Shown one piece after another: positions 1 to 12,790 of a stretch of 64,000 nucleotides of DNA (positions are counted from its first letter, which is position 1; every line of letters starts with the position of its first letter). Made by a program: the position numbers and the translations under genes. The notes under the pieces are model-generated. The model saw only the letters and a list, made by a program, of their open reading frames with translations, was not told where the DNA came from and searched no databases. The stretch spans positions 20,341,654 through 20,405,653 of the forward strand of contig NC_091931.1 in NCBI RefSeq assembly GCF_041260155.1, written 5' to 3'. This DNA comes from Ptychodera flava. Lineage: Eukaryota > Hemichordata > Enteropneusta > Ptychoderidae.

Positions 1-265
1 ATATTTGGCCTCATCATTCTGTATTGTCAAAGGAATTCTTTTGTGTGCAGGTAGTAAATATTAGGAAGCTACTGAGACACACCCAATGAACATTCAATCA
101 CCTTTAGTGGTTCAGAACATCGATATGTTGATGCTTAACATTTGATAGATCTTGTAAAGTGCGTTTCCTAGGTCTTGTAGAATTGAATTTGGAAAATGTG
201 TGCTTCAATGCTTATCAGAATTAATATTTGCTGAAAGAACTTGCTAGGCTTAAACATACCCGCTA

Positions 266-372
<107 letters not shown>

Positions 373-900
373 TAGATAGACACACAAGGACAGACAGACA
401 GTCAGAGAGAGTCAGAGACAGAGAGCAGCAACAGAGAGAGAGAGTTAGAGACATAGAGACAGATGGAGGATGCGATAGAGTGAAAGACTTAAAATGGTGT
501 CAGCAACTAGGATGTCGCTGACATAGGGTTGCAATATGAATAAATGTTTGGTACAGAATGGGAAGTGTAACGAATCAGACTTAGATTCAAAGATATAAGC
601 TCATAATGTTATATTTGAAATTACCTTGTGTTGCACCTTGAAAGGTACAAAGTAAACAGCATACCTCCTGGTAAGCATTGGATGATTGCAATAAAGTGTT
701 CTTGGACACTTTTAAATTTTAAAAAGACGACAAAATACGTTTGAGTATTGCAATTAGAATGAGAATAATATCGTGGCAATTAAATTGTTTTAACTTATGG
801 CCTTGGCATTTAAATGAATTAGTAGCGTGTGTGATTGATTGTGCATTTAAAGATATATGTGAGTGTAGAATTTCTAGGGGATAACCTTACCTCCTATTTT

Positions 901-917
901 GGAGAGCGAACGGGAGA

Positions 918-965
<48 letters not shown>

Positions 966-995
966 AGAGAGAGGGAGAGAGAGAAAAAGGAGAGA

Positions 996-1042
<47 letters not shown>
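901..1042. repeat. (GA)n microsatellite, interrupted
   Basis: GA runs broken by GGGA and AAAAG interruptions. The left border is the sequence acctcctattttgg, which on the minus strand gives AG-GAG-GTAAGG. Confidence 0.95.
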
Positions 1043-1044
<2 letters not shown>

Positions 1045-1201
1045 TTGACGACAAGCAACTTGTTGAGGATTATCATATGATCGATGTTGCCAGTTGCGTT
1101 TCCTTGCTCTTGTAGAAATGAATTGGCAGCGTATGTGATTGATTGTGATATGAAGTAATATTTGCGTGTAGAATTCGCAACAGTTACACTTACCAACTAT
1201 T

Positions 1202-1313
<112 letters not shown>

Positions 1314-1915
1314 GGGAGGGGAGAGAAACAGGGAGAGATAAAAAGTGAGTGAGGGTGAGGGTGAGAGAGTTACAGACACAGAGAGACAGACAGACAGACA
1401 AAGACAGACAGACAGTCAAAGAGACAGCAGCAAGAGAGGGATAGAGAGTTAGAGACAAAGAGACAGAGGATGAGACGGAGTGTAAGGCTTGAAATGGTAT
1501 TAGCAGCTAGGTGGTCGCTGACATAGGGTTGCAATATGAATGAATGTTTGGTACAGAATGGGAAGGGTAACGAATCAGACTTAGATTCAAAGATATAGAC
1601 TCACAATGTTGTATTTTAAAATTACCTTGTGTTGTACCTTGAAAGGTACAAAATTAACAGCATACCTCCTGGTAAGCATGGGGAGATTACAAAAAAGTGT
1701 TCTCGGACACTTTTAATTTTTAAAAAGACATGAAAATACGTTTGAGTATCGCAATCAGAATGAAAATAATGTGGTGACAATTTAAATAATGGAACTAACG
1801 GCCTTGGTCTTTTAAAAATGAATTTGTAGCATTTGTGATTGATTGTGCATATGAAGAAATATGTGAGTGTAGAATTTCCTGGGGATAATCTTACCTCCTA
1901 TTTTGGAGAGCGAAC

Positions 1916-2100
<185 letters not shown>

Positions 2101-2863
2101 ACACGGAGAGATAGAGAAATAGGAATATCATTGAAATTTGAAATACCGCCTCAACAACCTCTCTTTAGGATTGAAATATATACTGCTATAATGCTAGAGT
2201 GCTCGGGTGATTATACATGGTGTTGAAATTTAGGGAAAATTCATAATTTTTTAACATCAAACTAATTCATGATGGGACCTTCAAAGGTAAGCAGCTAGTG
2301 TGGTAGCTCATTAAGAAAGGAAATATGTGAAGTTGACTGTAGTTCGAAAATTTCCGTCTATCATACACACTGTAGAATACATATCAGTTATGAAATTGTC
2401 ATAACGTTGAGAAAGAAATATGCTCGCAATTAAAGTTGGTTGAACTTACAGCCTGTTTGTGTTGTTGACAGAGTGTGCGTGAGAGATACAGAGAAAGATA
2501 GACACGGAAGTATAGAGAAATTTCATCATATATTGATTATTCAAGATGAAGATATGTCTTTGATGTAAACTGAGACCATTTATAAACTTGAATTTAAGCA
2601 ACTATACAACAGTAATAAGAAATCGTATTTTTGTGCACCATAGTAAATGTTCATCAGGTATTGTTCAAACAAGAAACACATTTAAATTTCGGTAAAGTTC
2701 ATGATTTATTATCATCGAACTAATTCATGATGGGACCCTAAAAGGTAAAGGGCTAATGCGGTATCTCCTTAAGAAAGGAAATATGACATGTTGACCGTAT
2801 TTCAAAGATTTCTGTCTATCATTCACACTGTGGAATACATATCAGTTATGTTATTGTCATAAG

Positions 2864-3116
2864 TACGGCTAGTTTTCAATCGGGTTCGAACCCACAACAT
2901 ACGGCATCAGTCGGCTAGCGGAAAGGCCACAGAGAGAACCGCTCGGCTAAATCTCCACTCCCAAAAAAGAGTGGTTCAATAGCCGGCTAAGTTGTTACAT
3001 TTTTCTGACTGAGACCGCTCCACACGTTGTAGAGTTCGTTAAGCACTCACGCACGCATACTCACTATCACACATCGCACATACAAACTTTATCGAAGCGA
3101 AGAAACGAATTCATCG
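2864..3116 (-). mobile_element. tRNA-like SINE insertion
   Basis: A 253-bp insertion in an array segment. The 6-bp sequence cataag occurs at 2858-2863 and again at 3117-3122, and the uninterrupted segment at about 10,345 carries it once, so this is a target-site duplication. On the minus strand the part near 2960-2880 carries a pol III A-box-like TTAGCCGAGCGG and a B-box-like GGTTCGAACCC, resembling a Leu/Ser-type tRNA. About 150 bp of unrelated sequence precedes the tRNA-like part on that strand. No long A-tail is visible. It could instead be a processed tRNA-like pseudogene with flank. Confidence 0.6.
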
Positions 3117-3331
3117 CATAAGATTGAGAAAGAAATATGCTCGGAATTAAAGTTGTTTGAACTTACAGCCTGTTTGTGTTATTGATACAGTGTGCGTGAC
3201 AGATGCAGAGAAAGAAAGACACATTAGTATACACAAAATGTCACAATATATTGATTATTCAACAACAAAATATATTCATCTGAATTAATATTTGCAGGAA
3301 GAACTTGCAAGGCTTAAACTTACCCGCTATT

Positions 3332-3334
<3 letters not shown>

Positions 3335-3371
<37 letters not shown>

Positions 3372-3400
3372 AGAGATGGAGAGAGAGACAGAGACAGAGA
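3335..3400. repeat. Short (GA)n microsatellite
   Basis: A GA run to 3363, then GATGGA units. The border on the minus strand reads AG-CGG-GTAAGT. Confidence 0.9.
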
Positions 3401-3767
3401 GAGTATGTGAGGAAATTATTTTGAACAAAGTTCCCTTTAGAGTTGTAAGATAAATTGGTGTGTAGGGCTCAAACAATAGAAAATGTACATGTCGTATACT
3501 GTGATTTTTGGCCTCATCATTCTCTATTGTCAAAGGAATTTTTTTGTGTGCAGGTAGTAAATATTAGGAAGCTACTGATGACACATCCAATTAACATTCC
3601 TTTACCTTCAGTGGTTAAGAACATCGATAGGTTGATGCTTAACATTTGATAGATCTTGTAAAGTGCGTTTGAAGTATGTGTGATTCAATGCTCATCTGAA
3701 TTATTATTTGTTGAAAGAACTTGCAAGGCTTAAACTTACCCGCTATTTATTTATTTATGTTTTTTTT

Positions 3768-3960
3768 TGAGAGAGAGAGACAGAGAGAGAGGCGAGAGGG
3801 GAGAGAAACAGGGAGAGATAAAAAGAAAGTGAAAGGGAGGGTGAGAGAGTTACAGACACAGAGAGACAGACAGGCAGAGAAGGACAGATAGACAGTCAGA
3901 GAGAGTCAGAGACAGAGCAGCAACAGAGAGAGAGTTAGAGACAGAGAGACAGAGGATGAG
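3768..3960. repeat. Degenerate purine-rich (GA/GACA) tract
   Basis: A short GA run after a TTTA/poly-T interruption that separates it from the usual cccgctattt border, then GACA-rich purine sequence. Confidence 0.85.
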
Positions 3961-4402
3961 ATGGAGTGTAAGGCTTAAAATGGTATCAGCAACTAGGAGG
4001 TCGCTGACATAGGGTTGCAATATGAATGAATGTTTGGTGCAGAGTGGAAAGTGTAACGAATCAGACTTAGATTCAAAGATATAGGCTCACAATGTTGTAC
4101 TTCAAAATTACCTTGTGTTGTACCTTGAAAGGTACAAAGTTAACAGCATACCTCCTGGTAAGCATTAGGAGATTAAAAAAAAGTGTTCTCAGACGCTTTT
4201 AATTTTTAAAAAGACGTGAAAATACGATTGAGTATTCAAATGAGAATGAGAATAATATGGTGGCAATTAAATTGATTTAACTGACGGCCTTGGTCTTGTA
4301 AAAATAAATTGGTAGCGTGCATGATTGATTGTGCATATGAAGAAGTATGTGGGTGTAGAATATCCTGGGGATAATTTTACCTCCTATTTTGGAGAGCGAA
4401 CG

Positions 4403-4520
4403 GGGAGAGAGAGAGAGAGACAGACAGACAGACAAAGAGAGAGACAGAGACAGAGACAGAGACAGACAATCAGAGAGACATAGACAGAGACAGAGAAACG
4501 GAGAGACAGAGAAATAGGAA
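4403..4520. repeat. (GA)n/(CAGA)n tract
   Basis: GA, CAGA and AGAGAC units. The border here is ttttacctcctatttt, so the minus-strand GTAAGA found in sister copies has become GTAAAA. Confidence 0.85.
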
Positions 4521-5461
4521 TATCATTGAAATTTGAAATGCCTCAACAACCTCTCTTTAGGATTGAAATATATACTGCTATAATGCTAGAGTGTTAGGGT
4601 GATTATACATGGTGTTGAAATTTTGGTAAAATTCATTATTTATTAACATCAAACTAATTAATGATGGGACCTTCAAAGGTAAGTGGCTAGTGTCGTAGCT
4701 TATTAAGAAAGGAAATATATGAAGTTGACTGTAGTTCGAAAATTTCCGTCTATCATACACACTGTAGAATACATATCAGTTATGAAATTGTCATAACGTT
4801 GAGAAAGGAATTTGCTCGCAATTAAAGTTGGTTGAACTTACAGCCTGTTTATGTTATTGACAGAGTGTGCGTGACAGATGCAGAGAAAGAAAGACACGGA
4901 AGTATAGAGAAATTTCACCATATATTGATTATTCAAGAAGGAGATATGTTTTAGATGTAAACTAAGACCATTTATGAACTTGACTTTAAGCCACTATACA
5001 ACAGTAATAAGAAATCGTATTTTTGTGCACCATAGTAAATGTCAATCAGGTATTGTTCAACAAGAAACACATTTAAATTTCGGAAAACTTGATTTTTAAG
5101 TATCATCAAACTAATTCTTGATGGGACCTTAAAAGGTAAAGGGCTAGTGCGGTATGTCCTTAAGAAAGGAAAATGGCATATTGACCGTATTTCAAAGATA
5201 TCTGTCTATCATTCATACTGTAGAATACATATCAGTTATATTATTGTCATCAAATTGAGAAAGAAATATGCTCGGAATTAAAGTTGGTCGGACTTACAGC
5301 CTGTTTGCATTATTGATACAGTGTGCGTGACAGATGCAGAGAAAGAAAGACACATAAGTATAGAAAAATGTCACAATATATTGATTATTAAACAACAAAA
5401 TATATTCATCTTAATTAATATTTGCAGGAAGAACTTGCTAGGCTTAAACTTACCCGCTATT

Positions 5462-5655
<194 letters not shown>

Positions 5656-6015
5656 GAGGGAATTATTTTGAACAAAGTTCCCTTTAGAGTTGTAAGATAA
5701 ATTGGTGTGTAAGGCTCAAACAATAGAAAATGTACATGTGGTATACGGTGATATTTGGCGTCATCATTCTGTATTGCCAAAGGAATTCTTTTGTGTGCAG
5801 GTAGTAAATATTAGGAAGCTACTAATGACACATCCAATGAACATTCATTTACCTTCAGTTGTTAAGAACGTCGATATGCTGATGCTTAACATTTGATAGA
5901 TCTTGTAAAGTGCGTTTCCTATGTCTTGTAGAATTGAATTTGGAATATATGTGATTCAATGCTCATCTGAATTATTATTTGCTGAAAGAACTTGCTAGGC
6001 TTAAACTTACCCGCT

Positions 6016-6019
<4 letters not shown>

Positions 6020-6070
<51 letters not shown>
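6020..6070. repeat. (GA)n microsatellite
   Basis: A pure GA run ending in GGGGG. The minus-strand border reads AG-CGG-GTAAGT. Confidence 0.95.
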
Positions 6071-6073
<3 letters not shown>

Positions 6074-6763
6074 GAAATACATGAAAATGTAATTCAATTA
6101 CTTTAAACAACTTTCCTTTAGAGTTGTAAGATAAATTGGAGTATAGGGCTCAAACAACAGAAAATTTACATGCCGTATAAAGTTTCATTTGGACACATCA
6201 TTCTATATTGTCGAAGGAATTCTTTTCTTGCAGATAGAGAATATTAGGAAGCTACTGATGACACAACCAATGAACATTCATGTACCTTGAGTGGTCAAGA
6301 ACATCGATATGTTGATGCTTAACATTTGATAGATCTTAAGTAATGACGTAATGGCACCACGTGAGAGCGACATACAACCACGACGTGTAAAATTTCTTTG
6401 GATTTGCTCTAAACAACGATTACTAGACACCATTTTCCAGAATCAAGGTACTATGAATATGTTGTTGATAATATTCTTGTATTTAATAGTCCAAGTCTGT
6501 GGTTTTGAAATGGAACGAAGATGGGAAAGAAACGACGTGAACATCATGGTGGTTCAGCAGCAGAAGGAACGAGGTACTGGTGAGAGAATTCAATGGTCGA
6601 GATTTGAGTTATTGGATCTACGGAAAAACCGAACATATTTATCACCAGAATAAGTAAGGTTATTGAGGGAACTCAAAATTCATAAAAGACGTAAGAGGGG
6701 GCCTCCGACCTGGCGGAAAGAAGACCAAAGAAAAAAAAGGGAGTCAACTTCGCAAATCTCCGA

Positions 6764-7849
6764 TTGATAGAAGCAACGAATAACTTGGTCATGAATAATT
6801 CCTGCCAAGTGAAAATATCCACCTGGAATGCACACTCAATCAAAAACAAACCTGAGCTACTACGAGACTATTTGTTTGACAACAAAATAGACATCTGCGT
6901 AATAACGGAAACATGGCTTCAACCAAAAGACCACATCTGGATAGAATGTTGTGATTTGAATAACAACGGCCTGTGCATGTTGTCTTCTTTTCGCGGGGAT
7001 AACAGGAGAGGTGGTGGATTGAGCTTGGTCACGATGGCCCCATTGGTTTCAGAATCGATAACATCAGCAACGTTAAAATCATTTGAATATCATCACTGGC
7101 GGGTGAAAGGTAAAGATCTGGATTTTAATGTATTAGGCATCTATCGACCACCGTATAGTCAAGAGAATAAGTCAACGGTTAGTGATTTCATAGATGAATT
7201 TCTAACCTTACTGGAGTCTTGGCTTCCAGCGAATGATAATATCATTATTGCACGAGATTTTAATATTCATATAGACAATAAAGAAGATCCTGGTGCGTGT
7301 AGTTTCATTGACAGTGTGGAAGCGATTAGACTGAAAATCGGGGTGGATTTGCAACCCACAAACAAAGAGGGTCATCATCTTGACTTTATAATCACTGAAA
7401 ATGTGAGTCGTACTGACATCCATACAGTTAATGCCGATCCATTTCTCTCTGATCATAGAGTTGTAACAGGTGTTCTTAGTAGAGATCGCGAAGGGGTTAT
7501 GAAGAAGAAGGTTGAGAGCAGAAACTTTAAGAAGGTGAATAGAGACGATTTCATTAGCGATCTACACTACATCAATTTAGCTACAAATAAGGATGCTGAC
7601 TCTATATCTAACCAGCTTCGTAACGAATTGGTGACGATCGTGAATAAACATGCCCAAAAACGTATAAAAGCTGTTGTCGAGCGGAAACACCACATCTGGT
7701 ACAACGATGATATAAAAGATCAGAAGAAATTACTTCGAAGTAGAGAAAACATTTGGAGAAAGTATCGCCAACCTCACCAGTGGATTGCCTATAAGCGATG
7801 TAGGAACACTCTGCACTATATGATCAAAGCTGAAAAACGAAATCGATAA
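6764..7849 (+). pseudogene. LINE AP-endonuclease domain
   Basis: This is the apurinic-endonuclease-like (exonuclease III family) domain that nicks target DNA to prime reverse transcription. Visible motifs in order are STWNAHSIKN near residue 18, ITETWL near 46, GIYRPP near 125, a DFNIHID block near 165, NKEGHHLDFIIT near 200 and SDHRVV near 229. The DFN block reads ARDFNIH, where the family normally has G before D, so the copy has drifted at a conserved site. The frame closes at 7849, inside the spacer that precedes the reverse transcriptase. Confidence 0.9.
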
Positions 7850-7934
7850 GTTCTAAGATTTTGGAGTCAAGATCAGACACTAAGAAATTATACCAAATAG
7901 TAAACAACCTAATTGGAAAAAAGATATCAACCCA

Positions 7935-8830
7935 ATGCCAGAAGGGAAATCAAACGAGGAACTAGCAAATGATTTTGCCGATTTCTTCCTGCAAAAAATA
8001 CTTAAGATCAGAGAGTTGTTAGCATATAATAACAAATACATCCCGCCATATAGAGAAGTCCCGTCTTTCCACCAATTCGAACCAATAGATGAGGATACTG
8101 TTGAAAAAAATCGTCAAAGAAATGCCGACAAAGTCCTCTAAGCTGGACATCATACCAACAAATTTCCTAAAAGACGTGTTAAAAGGAATGGTTCCACACA
8201 TTACCAAGTTGATTAGTGTATCTCTACAACAAGGTGTGTTTGTGAAAGAGTGGAAGTATGCAGTGGTCAGGCCGTTGCCTAAGAAGACTGGACTAGATTT
8301 GATTTCATCTAACTATAGGCCGGTTAGCAATTTGGCATTTCTGTCTAAGGTCTTAGAAAAAATAGCGTTACAACAATTTACTGAACACTCTGAACGATGT
8401 CAACTCTTTCCAGAATATCAGTCAGCTTACAGAGTAAATTTCAGTTGTGAAACTGCCTTGCTCAAGATAACTGACGATATTCTGTGGGGAATGGAGGAAC
8501 AAAAAATTACAGCTCTTGCCACAATCGACTTAAGCGCAGCCTTCGATACAGTGGTCATGAGGTACTGCTTAATGTATTAAGACAACGGTATGGTATCGAC
8601 GGACATGTATTGGAGTGATTTTCGTCCTATCTGAGACCTAGAGGTTTCAAGGTATGTGTAGGCAATGCCTACTCTGACATTAGAAACATAGACTTCTCCG
8701 TACCACAAGGCAGTTGTGCTGGACCAACATTATACAGTGTGTATGCTAGTACTCTGAGAAATGTGATACCAACATCAATCGACATACATGGATATGCAGA
8801 TGACCATTTCCAGCTAAGTCTAGGAGTCGG
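7935..8830 (+). pseudogene. LINE reverse transcriptase, frameshifted
   Basis: Two overlapping frames (7935-8141 and 8089-8580) continue one reverse transcriptase. Visible motifs are LPKKTG, SNYRPVSNL, a DLSAAFDTV catalytic block (motif A, near 8545), then VPQGSCAGPTLYS near 8700 in another frame and HGYADDHFQLS near 8790 (motif C, YADD). These motifs are typical of the L2/CR1 group. At least two frameshifts separate them. Confidence 0.88.
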
Positions 8831-8836
8831 GAAATC

Positions 8837-9630
8837 GTGGCATTGAAAGATCTTGAAGACTGTTTAAAGGAGGTTAAAATCTGGATGGATGAGAATCGGT
8901 TGAAGATGAATGACAGTAAAACAGAATTCATATGCTTTGGGTCAAGAGTACATCTGCAGAAGGTTGTGTCGAAGACGTTAACGGTCAATGAATGTAACAT
9001 CAAACGGACGCCGGTGATAAAACACCTTGGTTTTGATCTCGACGAACATCTGTCGATGAGGAAGAACATCTCGAGGAAGTGCGCAATTGCAGCAGGAAAT
9101 ATACAAAGATTGAAGCTAATTAAACAGTACTTGAATCTTGATGCAAGGAAAATCATAGCATCAGGCATGATTCTTTCACATTTGGACTATGCTAACTCTC
9201 TTTACGCAGGACTTCCGGAATAAAGAAACTTCAGCGGATTCAAAACATGGCAGCTAAGACCATCCAGGACAAAAATAAATATGACAGTGCCACAGAATGC
9301 TTGAAGATTCTACATTGGCTACCTGTGCATCTCAGAATTGAATATAAAATATGTTGTTTAATATTTAAATGCAACCGTAACGAAGCACCAGAGTATTTAA
9401 TATCTATGCTAACTCCGTCTGTAGTCAGGCGTGTAGGACTTTGGTCAGGTAGTAATTCTGAAAGTTCGTACGAGATTCCAAGAACATTTCGTAAAACCTT
9501 CGCAGATAGGGCATTCAGTGTTCAGGGTCCAAGAAGGTGGAATGGATTACCAGTAGGTTTGAGGAAAGCAGAAACGTACAAACAGTTCAAGGCAGACCTA
9601 AAAACTTACCTTTTTGGTAAATTCTAGGCC
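8837..9630 (+). pseudogene. LINE C-terminal region
   Basis: The frames at 8837-9223 and 9247-9627 give the thumb and C-terminal part of the LINE polyprotein. Recognisable blocks are MNDSKTEFICFGS, IKHLGFDLD, LSHLDYANSLYAGLP, LKILHWLPVHLRIEYKIC and RRWNGLPVGLRKA, a familiar ending for L2/CR1 polyproteins. A stop or frame break lies near 9223. There is no zinc knuckle. Confidence 0.88.
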
Positions 9631-9951
9631 TGTACCCATTAGATGCAGTAAGTATATGTACACGGGAGTGGCTTCAGCGTTGGACAGTTAACACTTAGTG
9701 TTATGAACACTGTTTGTACCTTTTCATCTGATGTTACATTTTCCTACTCTGTATTGATTGTAAAGCGGGTCGGATAATGGTTTTCATTGACACTCCGCTA
9801 TATAAACTAACTAACTGTAACTGTAACTGTAGATCTTGTAAAGTGCGTTTGCTAGGTCTTGTAGAATTGAATTTGGGGCATGTCTGATTCAATGCTCATC
9901 TGAATTAATATTTGCAGAAAGAAATTGCAAGGCTTAAACTTACCCACTATT

Positions 9952-9954
<3 letters not shown>

Positions 9955-9998
<44 letters not shown>

Positions 9999-10055
9999 GA
10001 GACACAGAGAGAGAGACAGAGACAGACGGACAGAGAGACAGAGAGACAGCGAGAG
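9955..10055. repeat. (GA)n/(GACA)n tract
   Basis: A GA run to about 9994, then AGACAGAGA units. The minus-strand border reads AG-TGG-GTAAGT. Confidence 0.93.
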
Positions 10056-10557
10056 TGAAAGAAATAGGAATAGTATTGAAATTTGAATTATCGTTTCAAC
10101 AACCTCTCTTTAGGGTTGAAATATATATTGCTTTAATACTAGAGTGCTAGGGTACTTACACATGCAGTTGAAATTTCGGTAAAAGTCATTATCTATTAAC
10201 ATCAAACAAATTCATGATGGGACCTAAAAAGGTAAGCGGCTAGTGTGGTAGCTCCTTAAGAAAGGAAATATGTGAAGTTGACTGTATTTCAAATATTTCC
10301 GTCTATCATACACACTGTAGAATACATATCAGTTATGTTATTGTCATAAGATTGAGAAAGAAATATGCTAGCAATTAAAGTTGGTTGAACTTACAGCCTG
10401 TTTGTGTTGTTGACAGAATGTGCGTGACAGATGCAGAGAAAGAAAGACACAGAAGTATAAAAAAATGTCGCAATATATTGATCATTCACAAAAAAATATA
10501 TTCATCTGAATTAATATTTGCGGGAAGAACTTGCAAGGCTGAAACTTACCCGCTATT

Positions 10558-10780
<223 letters not shown>

Positions 10781-11222
10781 GAGTAAAAGGCTGAAAATGG
10801 TGTCAGCAACTAGGAGGTCGCTGACATAGGGTTGCAATACGAATGAATGTTTGGTGCAGAATGGGAAGTGTAACGAATCAGACTTAGATTCAAAGATATA
10901 GGCTCACAAAGTTGCATTTTAAAATTACCTTGTGTTGTATCTTGAAAGGTACAAAGTTAACAGCATACCTCCTGGTAAGCATGAGGAGATTACAAAAAAG
11001 TGTTCTCGGACACTTTTAATTTTTTAAAAGACGACAAAATACGTTTGAGTATCGCTATCAGAATGAGAATAATATGGTGGCAATTAAATTAATTTAACTT
11101 ACGGCCTTGGTCTTATAAAAATGAATTGGTAGCATGTGTGATTGATTGTGCATATGAAGAAATATGTGAGTGTAGACTTTCTGAATCTTGGGGATAATCT
11201 TACCTCCTATTTTGGAGAGCGA

Positions 11223-11275
11223 ACGGAGAGAGAGAGAGACAGAGGGAAGAGAGACAGAGAGAGAGACAGAGATTG
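11223..11275. repeat. Short (GA)n tract
   Basis: GA and GACAGA units. The minus-strand border reads AG-GAG-GTAAGA. Confidence 0.88.
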
Positions 11276-11666
11276 GAACGACACGAATCCGTAAGCGAGT
11301 ACCTCTAAACAATTTCTCTTAAGAGTTGAAAGATATTTGGGTTTTCATGGGTTGAGCAGTAGAAAAATTGTACGTGCTGTAGAACGTAATATTTGAATTC
11401 ATTATTCTGTATTGTCAAATGAATTCATTTTGTGATGCAGATACTAAATATTGGGAATCTACTAAGGAAACCATAAACACATCAAATGAACATTAATGAA
11501 AATTGAGTGTTGACGACACGCAACTTGTTGAGGATTATCATATGATCGATGTTGCCAGTTGCATTTTCTTGGTCTTGTAGAAATGAATCGGCAGCGTATG
11601 TGATGATTGTGCATATGAAGTAATATTTGCGTGTAGAATTCGAAACGGTTCAACTTACCAACTATT

Positions 11667-11669
<3 letters not shown>

Positions 11670-11716
<47 letters not shown>

Positions 11717-11870
11717 CGAGAGAAACAGGGAGAGATAAAAAGAGAGAGTGAGAGGGAGGGAGAGAGTTACTGACACAGACAGACAGACAGAGAATGACAG
11801 ACAGACAGTCAGAGAGAGTCAGAGACAGAGAGCAGCAACAGAGAGAGAGTTAGAGACAGAAAGACAGATA
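11670..11870. repeat. (GA)n/(GACA)n tract
   Basis: GA to about 11,710, then a GGGGGG interruption and GACA-rich purine sequence. The minus-strand border reads AG-TTG-GTAAGT. Confidence 0.93.
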
Positions 11871-12323
11871 GAGGATGAGATGGAGTAAAAGGCTGAAAAT
11901 GGTGTCAGCAACTAGGATGGCGCTGACATAGGGTTGCAATATGAATGAATGTTTGGTGCAGAATGGGAAGTGTAACGAATCAGACTTAGATTCAAAGATA
12001 TAGGCTCACAATGTTGTACTTTAAAATTACCTTGTGTTGTATCTTGAAAGGTACAAAGTTAACAGCATACCTCCTGGTAAGCATGAGGAGATTACAAAAA
12101 AGTGTTCTCGGACACTTTTAATTTTCAAAAAGATGAAACACTACGTTTGAGTATCGCAATCAGAATGAGAATAATATGGTGGCAATTAAATTGATTTAAC
12201 TTACGGCCTTGGTCTTGTAAAAATGAATTGGTAGCGTGTGTGATTGATTGTGCATATGAAGAAATATGTGAGTGTAGAAATTCTTGGGGATAATATTACC
12301 TCCTATTTTGGAGAGCGAGCGGC

Positions 12324-12385
12324 AGAGAGAGAGAGAGAGACAGACAGAGAGACAGAGAGAGAGACAGAGAGAGAGACAGAGAGAA
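12324..12385. repeat. Short (GA)n/(CAGA)n tract
   Basis: The last GA block of the contiguous array. The minus-strand border reads AG-GAG-GTAATA, so the donor-like sequence is lost here. Confidence 0.88.
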
Positions 12386-12790
12386 ATAACATGAAAGTTT
12401 ACAGCATCGCTACAACAACTTCCTATTGGGGTGCAAGATACATGCATGTATATGGCTTGAGCTGTAGAAGAATTGTACATGCTCTTTTAGATAATATTTA
12501 TGTTCATAATTCAGTATCGTCAAAACAATTCATGAAGAGAGCTTAAAAGCTAAAAACCTAGAGATGACGATGTAATGAAAGGAAGCATGATATATTATAC
12601 ACAAGCTAGAATACCTTTCCATTATATTAAAGTCACAATATTACGAATACTATGCTTGCAAATTTAAGTTACTTTAAGTAACAGGCTATTTGTGGTTTTA
12701 TAGGGTGTTCATGAGAGATGCAAATAATGAAAGTAACAGAAGAAAAGCGAAATTTAACAATATATTCATAACAAAACCTTTTTATACGCT

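Larger units (their letters stand above)
6338..9829 (+). mobile_element. L2/CR1-type non-LTR retrotransposon (LINE)
   Basis: About 3.5 kb inserted in an array segment. The sequence tagatctt precedes it (6330-6337) and recurs at 9830-9837. Undisturbed copies of the segment have it once, so this is a 7-8 bp target-site duplication. The order is endonuclease, reverse transcriptase, then a C-terminal region, and the 3' end is a short run of CTGTAA units (about 9811-9830), as in L2/CR1 LINEs. The reading frame is broken in several places (about 7850-7935, 8090-8140, 8580, 8830, 9223), so this copy is dead. The possible leader frame at 6351-6653 has no recognisable domain. Confidence 0.92.

Noticed and set aside
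11094..12480. A similar peptide after the microsatellite (IGGKIIPK...FYTHIFLHMHNQSH) in several minus-strand copies.
   Set aside because: The similarity is explained by DNA-level similarity of the array segments. Other copies carry frame-breaking indels and stops, so there is no sign of protein selection.
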